A DNA stretch of 64,000 nt from assembly GCA_028285345.1 (NCBI GenBank), contig JANQPT010000012.1:248001-312000 (forward strand), read 5' to 3'. The notes under the pieces were generated by a model. That model worked only from the letters and a program-made list of their open reading frames with translations. It was not told the DNA's origin and searched no databases. Of the stretch, positions 1 to 8,878 are shown one piece after another. The DNA is from Planctomycetales bacterium. Its GTDB lineage: Bacteria > Planctomycetota > Planctomycetia > Planctomycetales > Planctomycetaceae. The position numbers and the translations under genes were made by a program. Each line of letters starts with the position of its first letter. Positions within the stretch are counted from its first letter, which is position 1.

Positions 1-225
1 AGGCCCGTTCTCGCCGCCGGTGAGCATGAACCGCCGCAGCCGCAAATCCAAGTTGCCCTCATGCTCCTCCCCGGCACCGTGACAGTCGTAGCAATGCGTG
101 CGAAATATCGAACGAATCTGCTTCTCAAAGCTGACCGGGGCGTCCGGCTGAACGACTTCCTCGGCAAGTCCCACAGACGCCAGCAACATCAATGCCACGC
201 AGCCGATCGGCAGCGAACGAATCAT
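1..225 (-). CDS. PSCyt1-type cytochrome c protein, N-terminal part (runs off window edge)
   Basis: The reverse strand from an ATG at 225 reads 75 in-frame codons to the window edge, so only the N-terminus is present. Residues 1-21 look like a signal peptide (basic start, hydrophobic core, then AEE). A haem-binding CxxCH motif, CYDCH, lies at residues 45-49, followed by a Gly-rich stretch and an LDLR segment. This matches the start of the planctomycete PSCyt1 domain, where CHG is typically followed by a G-x-L-x-L-D-like line. A GGAG Shine-Dalgarno (SD) sequence sits about 7 nt before the start. Such proteins usually continue with DUF1549/DUF1553 or WD40/PSCyt2 domains; which applies here cannot be seen. 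It is probably exported and carries a c-type haem. Confidence 0.75.
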   Translation of the reverse strand, partial: MIRSLPIGCVALMLLASVGLAEEVVQPDAPVSFEKQIRSIFRTHCYDCHGAGEEHEGNLDLRLRRFMLTGGENGP

Positions 226-369
226 CGGGTGACTCCAGGCAGGAAGGATATTAGGAGGGACGTGTTGGCGGGAGGCATCAACAAGCGTTGATATTGCCCA
301 TTATGGCCGGTTCTCAGGTTGCGGGCAAGGCAACTTGGTTCCGCCTGCGGGATTGAAGTCTTCATCGAT

Positions 370-2403
370 CTAGAAATCAATCCCGTTGCTGAATTCGTAC
401 TTGATGTCCATACAGTCTTGTTCGCAGAGCCAATCCAGGAGAGCGGCCGCGCCGTGCGGCTCGCGTTGAAAGGTAATCCAGTCAATCTGCAGCAACACGC
501 CGTTCCGCGTTACGGAGCCGCTAGTCGTCAAGTAGCGATCGGAACCCGCAGCAGGCTCCATATCCTGCACGGGAATTTGGCCCATACGGGCGCCCATCTT
601 GATATTCAATTCTTGTCTGCGGCGATCAATCTCCCGTATCTGCGCTCGATCCCTTTCTTCATCATCGAGAACGAGTTCGTTCCACCAAGCCTCATAGAGA
701 TCGATTAACTCAACGTCGACAGACTCAGGTCCTTCCGCACGCAGTTTCGCAAACGCTTTTCGCTGCAGTTCCTCCACGATCTTTTGGCGTTGTTTGTGCA
801 ATTCATTGACCTCGTTCAGGTCTCCCGTCCGGAAGGCCTCTTGCAGCTTTTCGTTCAGCGGATCAATTCGTCCGTCAGAACCAATATCCAGGTCAAAGTC
901 TTGCAGCCGCCGATAGGTCCGCAGGGCCAATTCGTGCTTTTCGCGCAAATCGGGTTCCCGGTCGTCCTCCGGCGACCACGGCGGGATCACCTTCATCGTC
1001 GAGGGCAACATGAAGTAATCTGCAGCCGCTTGTTCGATCGCCTCCGCCGTCTCTTCGTTGGGGGCCACCGCAAGAAGGCGAAATAGGATTCCCAATTCTG
1101 CCACTTCCGCAAAGACGTCGTCACTCTTCCCTTCCAACTCAGCAAATATCTGCTTGCGGGCCGCGTCGTTTTCTGTGGGGAATTCGACCAGAATCGTTTC
1201 GCCGAACAATGTCGCGGAGGTTTGCGGCGGCAGTTCGTCCGCAATCTCGGCAAACACCTGCTCCGCTTCTTCTGCACTGCCGAAATTCGCAACAATCGTG
1301 CGGAACTCGCTGCTCGCCCCTTCAGGAACGCCGGCCGGTGCCTGCTGAATCGATCCGCACTCCACGGCATGCTGCGGCTGCTCGGCCGCCATCTGCATAA
1401 ACTGACCCAAATCGCCTCCCCGCTGTCCGATCGCGAGTACTCCGATAAAAACGATCGCCGCAAGAAAGCTGCCCCCGTAGACGCCTAACAACGCGATTGA
1501 CGCCAAAATCCCCGGCGGCCGCGCGTTGAGCGATTCGAAGATCGAGAGTGTCTGCTGCGCGACGATCTTCGACGTCATGCCCGCGGGGGCCGACCGTTGG
1601 ACCTCTTCGATGATGGCGACCGCCGTTTCATGCGGAATCGTCTGCGCATCGGCCGAACGGGCGGAAAGTCCCTGCTCGCGCAGGCGGGCAGCGATACGCG
1701 CCATCCGAATTGTCGCCGGCAAGGCCAGCAACGAAATGCCGGCAATGAACATCAGGAATTTCGGCCCGATGAACAATCCGCACACAAGCAGCGCCGCCGC
1801 AGCCACCAGCCGAAATGCGCCGTCGAGCATGTAATGCCGGCAAAATACAATCGAGTGCATCACCCACCCGCCGTCCAGCGGCAACACCGGCAGCAAATTG
1901 ATGCCGTTGATGATCAGCGTCCACAGCGCAACCTCAAAGATCAGGTCGTGCTTAAAAAATAGCCCGACGACCGCTGCGACTCCCGCCAACATAATGCCCG
2001 GAACTGGCCCCATCAGCGAGACGACCGCCTTCTTCCAACCGGCAACATTGTAATGCCGCCCCGACACCGCGGCGCCGAACAAAGGAATAAAGAACATCTT
2101 GACGTTGCGATACCGAAACACGCGCATCGCGATGTAATGGCCCAGTTCATGAATGAACAAGATCGGAATCAGGATTGCAGTCATCTCCCACGACCATTGC
2201 CAGGCGCCCAATCCCAAAAACAGCGCCACAGAGACGACCAAGATCGCAATTGCCGTACCCCAGCCTGACTTCGCATCTTGCAACTGTTCGATTTCGTCGA
2301 AAATTTCGGCGTAGTCGTTCTCCTGTGAGGGAAGAGGATCCGACGGCTCCGAGTCATCAGAGAAGAAGACCTCATCGTCTTCAAAGAATGCCTCTTCGGC
2401 CAC
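370..2403 (-). CDS. M50-type membrane metalloprotease, main (C-terminal) reading frame of a probably frameshifted gene
   Basis: This frame begins at a GTG and codes for 677 residues. The zinc-binding motif HELGH lies at residues 85-89 inside a hydrophobic segment. The second M50 motif, N-x-x-P-x-x-P-x-D-G-G, lies at about 169-179 with Asp177 as probable third ligand. Further hydrophobic segments surround both, as in site-2 proteases that cut within the membrane. Residues of roughly 330-677 form a hydrophilic, Glu-rich region of unknown function. The first 30 residues are very acidic, more like an internal linker than a protein start, and the frame directly upstream stays open. The overlapping frame at 2181-3176 appears to be the missing N-terminus, so the intact product was probably about 935 residues. 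If the GTG is used natively, the protease domain could still be made alone. Confidence 0.8.
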   Translation of the reverse strand: MAEEAFFEDDEVFFSDDSEPSDPLPSQENDYAEIFDEIEQLQDAKSGWGTAIAILVVSVALFLGLGAWQWSWEMTAILIPILFIHELGHYIAMRVFRYRNVKMFFIPLFGAAVSGRHYNVAGWKKAVVSLMGPVPGIMLAGVAAVVGLFFKHDLIFEVALWTLIINGINLLPVLPLDGGWVMHSIVFCRHYMLDGAFRLVAAAALLVCGLFIGPKFLMFIAGISLLALPATIRMARIAARLREQGLSARSADAQTIPHETAVAIIEEVQRSAPAGMTSKIVAQQTLSIFESLNARPPGILASIALLGVYGGSFLAAIVFIGVLAIGQRGGDLGQFMQMAAEQPQHAVECGSIQQAPAGVPEGASSEFRTIVANFGSAEEAEQVFAEIADELPPQTSATLFGETILVEFPTENDAARKQIFAELEGKSDDVFAEVAELGILFRLLAVAPNEETAEAIEQAAADYFMLPSTMKVIPPWSPEDDREPDLREKHELALRTYRRLQDFDLDIGSDGRIDPLNEKLQEAFRTGDLNEVNELHKQRQKIVEELQRKAFAKLRAEGPESVDVELIDLYEAWWNELVLDDEERDRAQIREIDRRRQELNIKMGARMGQIPVQDMEPAAGSDRYLTTSGSVTRNGVLLQIDWITFQREPHGAAALLDWLCEQDCMDIKYEFSNGIDF

Positions 2404-3176
2404 ACCACTTTCGGTGCCGACTCGTTCGGTACTTCTACAGCGGCATCCGCGCTGACCGGCTGTGTGACTTGTCCTAGGGAGTATTTCGCACGCGCTTCCT
2501 CAACTTCTTCCTCGGACAGCAAGACATAAAGTCCACGCTGGATATACCAGTCATAACCTCGTTGTTCGATCCTCTCCTCAGCGGCGATCATTTCGGCCGG
2601 TGTGTGGATTCGACGTATAGGATTCGCATCGACTGATTGATCGAGATACTGCAGGTGTCTGTTCCACAGTTCATCGGCGGAGTCCTGAGTATGGCGGTGG
2701 ATCTCGTCGCCGGGAAATGGTTTGATATCCGGTCGGCGATCCGTCGTGACAAGTATCGAATCGTCCTGTCGAAAACTCACGAATGATTGAATTTTGACGG
2801 TGAATGCGGGGTGGACCAAATTCGAGATCACAAATTCGCAACGCGCCACAGAATCTCCCGATTCGTGCAGCAGCAGTACAACACCCAACTGGACGGGGCA
2901 CAGCGTCTTCCAGGAGTAAAAATACGGAGAATGAAATCCCAACTGCGAGACGGATTCGACAAACTCCTCCAGTGGTTCTCGCGAAAGCTGAGGCAGATCC
3001 TCAATGGGGACTTCCCACGCCAATATCGAATCGGGAACCTCTTGGATGACTTGTTGCGAAAACCCTACTCCGAACAGTTTATGGAACCAGAACAACACAA
3101 CAGCGGCAGACCGCGACAAATTCCAACATTCACCGAATGTCAGTCTGCGATAGTCGAGTCTAAAATAGCGGGGCAT
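2181..3176 (-). CDS. N-terminal portion of the M50 protease gene, cut off by a probable frameshift near 2404-2412
   Basis: The frame starts at an ATG at 3176 (MPRYFRLDYRR). About 257 residues look protein-like: a basic start, a DDS/TTDRRPD region, and a PAEMIAAEERI helix followed by a YDWYIQRGLYVLL line. After the codons for SAPKVV the frame continues for about 75 residues that are unusually rich in Arg and Ser, typical of an out-of-frame read. In that stretch the other frame codes the acidic start of the M50 protein. The switch falls in a GTGGTGTGG run, where losing two bases or gaining one would join both parts. Planctomycete M50 proteins with a long N-terminal extension are known to me, which fits one original gene. 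A sequencing error, a real mutation and programmed frameshifting cannot be told apart here. Confidence 0.6.
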   Translation of the reverse strand: MPRYFRLDYRRLTFGECWNLSRSAAVVLFWFHKLFGVGFSQQVIQEVPDSILAWEVPIEDLPQLSREPLEEFVESVSQLGFHSPYFYSWKTLCPVQLGVVLLLHESGDSVARCEFVISNLVHPAFTVKIQSFVSFRQDDSILVTTDRRPDIKPFPGDEIHRHTQDSADELWNRHLQYLDQSVDANPIRRIHTPAEMIAAEERIEQRGYDWYIQRGLYVLLSEEEVEEARAKYSLGQVTQPVSADAAVEVPNESAPKVVWPKRHSLKTMRSSSLMTRSRRILFPHRRTTTPKFSTKSNSCKMRSQAGVRQLRSWSSLWRCFWDWAPGNGRGR

Positions 3177-3321
3177 CGGCTGTCCAACTTGGGGAAAAAC
3201 AAGCAGGGCGAGCGTACAAGCGCTGCGTGACACAATTCGAACGGCGCTGAGAGATGGACACGATTCAGCCCGCTCATCGTACCATCTTCGCCGGAAGATT
3301 TCCCGCAAAAACCAACCGATT

Positions 3322-5775
3322 TCAATCCGCGTCCCAGCCGGTAAACAGCGGCTCGCACGTCCCCTCGCCGGTGATCATCCACGGCGTCCAAAGCAGCGTG
3401 ATCTCGCCCGTGCTAATGTCGCTCTTGCGGGGACGGAGACTCAGTTGTTCCAGTTCGAGCGCGTCAACATCGTACGCGTCTTCGAGTTCCTCCGTATCTT
3501 CCTCGAAGTCTTCCTCCAACTCCTCCACTTGACGGTTGAGGTCTTCGACTTTCTCTTCGGCGCGGCCCACGTCGCCCCGCTGCTGGGCGGCGCGGCCGGC
3601 GCTGCGCATCGAAGTCGACGCCTTGCCGATGTTTGTCCTGCTCGCAAGTTTGCGGCCGAACAGGGCGCCCAGAATCGTCGACCCGATCGAGATCGCCGAA
3701 TCCATCGTCGCCCGATTCGCCTGAGATTTCTCACGGGCCACCCGTTCCTCCGCCGTGCGAATCTTCCCTTCCAACCGGGCCAGCTTTGTCGAGTAGCGGT
3801 CGCGAAGTTTTTCAATCTTCAGATCCCGCAGCTCCCGAGCCGCTTGCGACAGCCGGACGCGAAAATCGCCCTCCGTCTCGCCCAGCCGTGAATACATTTT
3901 CAAGTCCGCGCACTTCCAAAGAACGTGCTCCTCGTGCTGGTAGAGATAGTTCTTGAGACGCTTTTCCCAGCCGGCATAGCTCTTCGCTTTGAGCAACTGA
4001 GCGGGGATCTTGGCAAACGTCCCCTCCGCGGCCGGTTCGTCTTGCGTATCCCACTGACCGGGATCAGCAACCGTCGAGTCGGCCCAAAGTTCCGCTGGAA
4101 CATCGCCGCCGATCAGCGCGCACCTGGTGGTGTCGGTCCACTCATCGACCTTATACGACGCGCGGATGAAGTGCAGCCGTGCACTGCAAACGACGGCGGG
4201 GCGATACAATAGTCGGGCGCTCGAGGGAATCGCGGCAGTCGCGGCCAGAAATTTCTGATCCACTTCGCTTGGAATATGTGGCCGCTCTCCCCCCGACTGA
4301 GGCGCGTCCTCCAACTTTGTGGACGGCATCGCCGGCAACTTCTTCTCAGACGAAGACGCCGACTTTTGCTCAGCCATCAACATCTCAATCTGCGATCGGG
4401 TCAACGGCCCGCGCAGATACGACAGTACCCACCGCGTCTGAAACACCACCGGCTGATCGTCGTGCACATTGTTCATCAAGAACACGCGACTCCCCAGCCC
4501 AGCCAGCGTCGCTTCCATCTCACCGCGGTCAAACGTCGTGCCCGCTTGTGCGGACGCACCCTCCAAGCCTTCCAGCACCCGCGCCTTGTCCCGTTCGGTC
4601 TGCAGTCGCCCCAAAAACCACGTGCCGGTGTTCGACAATCCCTTGTAATCAAGATCAACCGGATTCTGGGTTGCCAACACCACACCCAAGCCGAACGCTC
4701 GCGCCTGCTTGAGCAACGTCAGCATCGGCGTTTTGGAGGGCGGATTCGCCGACGGCGGAAAATAGCCGAAGACCTCATCCATATACAGCAGCGCCCGCAA
4801 GCTCGATGTCCCCGGCTGCGTCCGCACCCACGCCAGAATCTCATTGAGCAGAATCGTCACGAAAAACATCCGCTCGGTGTCCGAGAGATGCGCAATCGAG
4901 ACGATCGACAGCCGCGGCTTTCCCTCCGGCGTGTACAGCAGCCGCTGCACGTCCAACGGCTCGCCGTCGCGCCAACTCGCAAACGACGGCGAAGCCAATA
5001 AGTTATTCAGACTCATCGCCAATTCCATCCGGTCCTTGGCCGGAAAGAACGAGTCCAAATCGATCACGCCGATCGTCTCAAACGGCGGTGACTGCACACC
5101 GCGAATCAACCCTGCGATGTCCAGATTTTCCCCCTCGCGCCAGGCCCGGTCGAGAAGGTTCGAAATCAAAATATGCTCCCGGCTGCGAACCGGATCGGCG
5201 TCGATCCCCAACAGCGCCAGCAATCCCGATGCCGCCGAAGAAACGCGCTCACGAAACGCGTCGCTGTCCTCAACCAATTCCGCCGGCGGCGCGTCGAACG
5301 AGCGCAACACGGTCAACTGCAGACCGGCATTGCTGCCGGGCGTATAAATGCTGATATCGGCCGCGTCCCGAAACTTGCCGATCCGCTCGGGAGTCTGCCC
5401 CCATTCCGCCAATCCATTCCGCCACAAGTCCGCCGTCTTGGCGGCATACTGATCAGCTGTCATCCCGGCGCGTGTCGCGGCGCTCTCCTCGATCCAGGGA
5501 CGAAAATCGGCCGCCTGCAACTCGGGAAACGTGAGCAGCAAATTCCCCAAATCCCCCTTGGGATCGATCGCGATCGCCGGCACGCCGTCAATCGCCGCCT
5601 CTTCCAACAACGACAGGCACAACCCCGTCTTGCCGCTGCCGGTCATCCCCACACAAACCGCATGCGTCGTGAGGTCCTTCGAATCGTAAAGCAGCAACTC
5701 GTCGCGCAACGCGCCTTGCCGCATATCAAACATCTTGCCCAGATAGAAGGCGCCAAGCTTCTCGTAGTTCTGCAC
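3322..5775 (-). CDS. HerA/VirB4-like ATPase with C-terminal coiled coil (DUF87-type)
   Basis: The product is 817 residues with a GTG start. A Walker A motif, GMTGSGKT, lies at residues 43-50, and a segment IAIDPKGDLGN follows at about 70, both typical of the HerA/FtsK-like DUF87 group. A Walker B-like strand, LLYMDEVFGYFPP, lies near residue 330, followed by the ATQNPVDLDYKG line that resembles the sensor region of VirB4/TraG-type ATPases. From about 650 to 780 the sequence is charged and heptad-like with a short Ala/Gly-rich interruption (ISIGSTILGALFG). No relaxase, coupling or pilus gene is nearby, so conjugation is unlikely. A membrane- or DNA-linked motor is possible, but substrate and role are unknown. 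A 120-residue protein gene lies 45 nt upstream on the same strand. Confidence 0.75.
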   Translation of the reverse strand: MQNYEKLGAFYLGKMFDMRQGALRDELLLYDSKDLTTHAVCVGMTGSGKTGLCLSLLEEAAIDGVPAIAIDPKGDLGNLLLTFPELQAADFRPWIEESAATRAGMTADQYAAKTADLWRNGLAEWGQTPERIGKFRDAADISIYTPGSNAGLQLTVLRSFDAPPAELVEDSDAFRERVSSAASGLLALLGIDADPVRSREHILISNLLDRAWREGENLDIAGLIRGVQSPPFETIGVIDLDSFFPAKDRMELAMSLNNLLASPSFASWRDGEPLDVQRLLYTPEGKPRLSIVSIAHLSDTERMFFVTILLNEILAWVRTQPGTSSLRALLYMDEVFGYFPPSANPPSKTPMLTLLKQARAFGLGVVLATQNPVDLDYKGLSNTGTWFLGRLQTERDKARVLEGLEGASAQAGTTFDRGEMEATLAGLGSRVFLMNNVHDDQPVVFQTRWVLSYLRGPLTRSQIEMLMAEQKSASSSEKKLPAMPSTKLEDAPQSGGERPHIPSEVDQKFLAATAAIPSSARLLYRPAVVCSARLHFIRASYKVDEWTDTTRCALIGGDVPAELWADSTVADPGQWDTQDEPAAEGTFAKIPAQLLKAKSYAGWEKRLKNYLYQHEEHVLWKCADLKMYSRLGETEGDFRVRLSQAARELRDLKIEKLRDRYSTKLARLEGKIRTAEERVAREKSQANRATMDSAISIGSTILGALFGRKLASRTNIGKASTSMRSAGRAAQQRGDVGRAEEKVEDLNRQVEELEEDFEEDTEELEDAYDVDALELEQLSLRPRKSDISTGEITLLWTPWMITGEGTCEPLFTGWDAD

Positions 5776-5820
5776 AGATCCGCCGCTCGCTTGCTCGATG
5801 AGTTAGTGCCGCAGTCGCCG

Positions 5821-6183
5821 TCAGTTGCCGCGAGGGCTCGCCCCATAGCCCTTCCAGTCCAGGCCGTGTGAAACCTTCTCCTCCGCACCGCTCTCCAGCG
5901 ATTTGAGCACTGCCTGAACGGTTGACAGTGTCGGCAATTCGCGAATCAGCCGCTTGAGCACCTGAGAATCGATCCGCTCAGCGCCGGGACCGGGCGCCCC
6001 CTCCAGAAACGCCCCCTTCTGATCAAACACGGCCCAATAAATCGTCCGCTCATGATTCATCGCCCCGTCACGAACCGGCTCGGCCTGTTTCCCTTTGGCA
6101 CGGTTGCCATTGACGCGAAACAGGTCGTGCCGCTCAAAGATCACCGCGACAACGTTCCAATCTTTCTTACTAAACAGCCCCAT
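5821..6183 (-). CDS. Small protein upstream of the HerA-like ATPase
   Basis: A 120-residue product starts at an ATG at 6183 with a GGAGAG SD about 1-6 nt upstream. The first half reads as an alternating beta-like sequence (NVVAVIFERHDLFRVNG, TIYWAVFDQKGAF) and the end is Gly-rich. No signal peptide, membrane segment or metal motif is visible. I do not recognise the family. Its stop is 45 nt before the ATPase start and both lie on the same strand, so cotranscription and a partner role are plausible but inferred from position only. Confidence 0.6.
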   Translation of the reverse strand: MGLFSKKDWNVVAVIFERHDLFRVNGNRAKGKQAEPVRDGAMNHERTIYWAVFDQKGAFLEGAPGPGAERIDSQVLKRLIRELPTLSTVQAVLKSLESGAEEKVSHGLDWKGYGASPRGN

Positions 6184-6347
6184 CTCTCCGCTCCCGCCAA
6201 GTGTACGCGGTCAGTTGTCAAACTGCTGGCAGTAATGTTTTACCAACTGCTTGAGGAACCCGAAAGAGCGTCAATGCGCCACCGAAAAAACTGGCGACGC
6301 GATCGCTGGATTTGTGTTACGATCACATCCAGAAAGGAGCGTTCACC

Positions 6348-7595
6348 ATGTCCGATTCTGCACCGAAGAAACGCCTGCCGCGCACGAGGACGCTGGTGCT
6401 CGTCGCTGTCGTTCTGCTGATCATTGGTGGCGTGACAACGGTCTTGCCTTATTACCAGGCGATATCGGGAATCGAAGCACTTGGAGCACGGCTGAATCAA
6501 TCACCCGATTATCGGCATCTGGAGAATCCGCGCGTCCCCGAAGAGGTCATGAGTGTTGGTCTCAGCAATAGTGGGATCAGTGATGCCGGACTGGTGCACC
6601 TCCAATGGTTCAGTAACTTGGAGGTGCTTTGGCTTCACGGCACTCAAGTCAGGAATTGGGGGTTGAAGTATCTCCGAGGGTTGACCAGGCTTCAGCGGCT
6701 GTCGCTCGATAACACCCCGGTCACGGATGCGGGACTGAAACATCTCCGAGGATTACCCATCCTGAGTCAGTTATCGCTGGACAACACGCAGATCGGCGAT
6801 GCGGGACTGGAACATCTCGAAGAGGTCCCCAACCTCAAGATTCTCTCGCTCAACAATACGCGCGTCAGCGATGCGGGACTTGAGCATCTCAAGGGGTTGA
6901 TCCATCTCGACGTATTGTATCTGCATCGAACCCAAGTCGGTGACGAGGGACTGAAACATCTCGGAGAATTGCCCAGCCTTACTCTATTATTTCTTGATGA
7001 CACGCAGGTCAGCGATGCGGGCCTGGAACATCTTCATGGGATGAGGAGCCTTAAGCAAGTATACCTCGATAATACCAAGGTGACCGGTGCCGGACTCCAA
7101 CATCTCCAAGGATCGCGCCACCTTTGGCTGCTGTCGCTCGAAAACACTCCACTCAGCGATGCGGGACTTGAGCCTCTCCAGCGACTAACCAAGCTTTCGC
7201 AACTCAGTCTGGACAACACTCAAGTCGGCGACATGGGATTGGAGCATCTTCAAGGATTGATTGGCCTGAAAAGCCTGTCGCTCAATAACACCCAGGTCAG
7301 TGATGCAGGACTCAAACATCTCAGAGGACTGGACAATCTTTGGGAATTGAAACTGAATCACACGCAAGTCGGCGATGCAGGACTGCAATTTCTCCCACAG
7401 CTAAAAAGCCTCTCAAGCCTCTCCCTAAACGGCACTCAAGTCACCGATGCGGGATTGGAACATCTCCAAAGGCTGTCAGTCCGTGAACGCTTTTCTCTGC
7501 ATCTTGAAAACACGCAAGTCACGCAATCAGGAATCGACAAGCTAGAACAAGCCCTCCCCGATTGCCACATCCGTTGGACACCAGCATCCCCATGA
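6348..7595 (+). CDS. Membrane-anchored leucine-rich-repeat protein 1
   Basis: The start is the ATG at 6348, placed by AGAAAGGAG about 7 nt upstream; an ATG further upstream in frame has no such site. The 415-residue product begins with a short basic stretch (KKRLPRTR) and one hydrophobic segment at about 17-38, suggesting an N-terminal anchor with the rest outside the cytoplasm. From about residue 75 there are some 13 near-perfect 24-residue LRR units of the form GLxHLxxLxxLxxLSLxNTQVxDA, ending in a capping GIDKLEQALPDC line. The repeats are unusually alike at DNA level (72-nt units), which suggests recent internal duplication. LRRs generally bind proteins; no partner is visible. Two paralogues follow. 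Confidence 0.85.
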   Translation: MSDSAPKKRLPRTRTLVLVAVVLLIIGGVTTVLPYYQAISGIEALGARLNQSPDYRHLENPRVPEEVMSVGLSNSGISDAGLVHLQWFSNLEVLWLHGTQVRNWGLKYLRGLTRLQRLSLDNTPVTDAGLKHLRGLPILSQLSLDNTQIGDAGLEHLEEVPNLKILSLNNTRVSDAGLEHLKGLIHLDVLYLHRTQVGDEGLKHLGELPSLTLLFLDDTQVSDAGLEHLHGMRSLKQVYLDNTKVTGAGLQHLQGSRHLWLLSLENTPLSDAGLEPLQRLTKLSQLSLDNTQVGDMGLEHLQGLIGLKSLSLNNTQVSDAGLKHLRGLDNLWELKLNHTQVGDAGLQFLPQLKSLSSLSLNGTQVTDAGLEHLQRLSVRERFSLHLENTQVTQSGIDKLEQALPDCHIRWTPASP

Positions 7596-7772
7596 CGAAT
7601 TCAAAACCCCAATTCCGCTTCCCCCACACCCGCAATCGGCAAAGAATAACGCGGATGACGCAGATTCTTGCAGATTAGGATACAGACATCGGACCTCTGC
7701 GATAATCCGCGCTATCTGCGTTTCATTTCCAGCAATTCACCTGCAAATCGCAGCCCAAACGGAGCATTCACC
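7594..7772. repeat. Duplicated spacer with CGCRGATTA word hairpin, copy 1
   Basis: This spacer before LRR gene 2 matches the spacer before LRR gene 3 almost base by base in its first 50 nt (from TTCAAAACCCCAATTCCGC to CGCAATCGGCAAAGAA). Inside it, a left arm at 7648-7677 and a right arm at 7695-7723 are reverse complements made of repeated 9-base words CGCRGATKA. Only about 17 nt separate them, so a strong hairpin is expected. It precedes the SD of LRR gene 2. Confidence 0.75.
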
Positions 7773-8705
7773 ATGTCCGACACCGCCCCCAAGAACCGCC
7801 TGCCGCGCACGGGGACGCTGGTGCTCGTCGCTGTGATACTGCTCATTAGCGGTGCCGTGACGATGATGTGGTGGCCAGATGACCCGCATCGGCAGGCCGT
7901 TGCGGAAATCCAAAGCTTGGGCGGGAGTATTTCAACAAGGCTTCCTCCGAATGTTGGTGTCTACTTTGGGCCGCATTCAACGGCTGGAGACGACGACCTG
8001 CGTTGCTTGAAGAGATTGGCCAAGATTACTGGTCTTTACCTCAGAGACTGTCCATTCAGTGATGCTGGCCTTCAGCATATCGAAGGCCTCGATGAACTCG
8101 AGGCCCTTGTTCTCGCCAACACTCACGTGACGGATGCAGGTTTGAAACACCTCAGAGCGTTGACTGAACTCCGTATAGTAGACCTTGAAAACACTCGCGT
8201 TACTGATTCAGGATTAGAACGGCTGCGAGGTTTAACAAATATTGAATGGCTCAGTCTTTGCAATACTGAGCTAACAGATGCCGGGCTTGAACATCTCCGA
8301 GAACTGGCAAGCCTAAGACAACTCTATATTGACGACACTCAAGTCACAAATGCAGGTCTTGCCCATCTCCGACATTTGCCAAACCTAAGAGCCCTCGGTC
8401 TACGTAATACTGTGATTTCAGATGCAGGCCTTGAACATCTGCAAGATTTGGCGAAACTTCAGCATTTGCATCTCGATGGTACTAATATCAGTGATGCGGG
8501 GCTGGAGCATTTGCACGGGCTGTCAGGCATTGAGAGCCTTTCACTTGAAAGAACTCAGATTACTGACGTCGGACTACAATCACTGCGATCATTGAAGCTC
8601 CTCAAAGTGCTAAACGTTAAGCACAGCAACGTCACCGTCGAGGGAGCAGATGCATTTTACGATGCACGACCCGACTGCAACATCTCTTACGGACCACTGC
8701 AATGA
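7773..8705 (+). CDS. Membrane-anchored leucine-rich-repeat protein 2
   Basis: The product is 310 residues from the ATG at 7773, preceded by an ACGGAGCATTCACC context matching those of the other two copies. It starts with nearly the same line as LRR protein 1 (MSDTAPKNRLPRTG) and the same hydrophobic anchor, then a short divergent region with WWPDDPHRQAVAEIQSLGG. About eight 24-residue LRR units follow (GLxHLxxLxxLxxLxLxNTxVxDA), less uniform than in protein 1, and a closing ARPDCNISY line. It is clearly a paralogue with a different number of units. The spacer before it resembles the spacer before LRR protein 3, so gene and spacer were probably duplicated together. Confidence 0.85.
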   Translation: MSDTAPKNRLPRTGTLVLVAVILLISGAVTMMWWPDDPHRQAVAEIQSLGGSISTRLPPNVGVYFGPHSTAGDDDLRCLKRLAKITGLYLRDCPFSDAGLQHIEGLDELEALVLANTHVTDAGLKHLRALTELRIVDLENTRVTDSGLERLRGLTNIEWLSLCNTELTDAGLEHLRELASLRQLYIDDTQVTNAGLAHLRHLPNLRALGLRNTVISDAGLEHLQDLAKLQHLHLDGTNISDAGLEHLHGLSGIESLSLERTQITDVGLQSLRSLKLLKVLNVKHSNVTVEGADAFYDARPDCNISYGPLQ

Positions 8706-8878
8706 ACAATTCAAAACCCCAATTCCGCTTCCCCCACACTCGCAATCGGCAAAGAAGAACGCGGATTACGCAGATTGTCGCAGATTAGAGGCAATGGGGC
8801 GTCCGCGATAATCCGCGTAATCTGCGTTTAATCCCCAGCAATTCACCTGCGGATCACAGCCAGAAAGGAGCATCCACC
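8704..8878. repeat. Duplicated spacer with CGCRGATTA word hairpin, copy 2
   Basis: This is the second copy of the spacer unit, before LRR gene 3. The left arm at 8758-8787 reads as three CGCRGATT-type words and the right arm at 8803-8829 holds their reverse complements. The copy is more regular than copy 1, where one word reads TGCAGATT. The downstream half leads into the SD of LRR gene 3. It supports duplication of gene plus spacer. Confidence 0.75.

Noticed and set aside
3322-5775. Conjugative transfer ATPase (VirB4/TraC)
   Set aside because: The Walker region fits the broader HerA/VirB4 group, but no mating-pair or relaxase gene is near, so I name only the group.
6560-7560. 72-nt repeats that could be taken for a CRISPR-like or satellite array
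   Set aside because: The repeats are inside an open frame and code for LRR units; there are no unique spacers of constant length.
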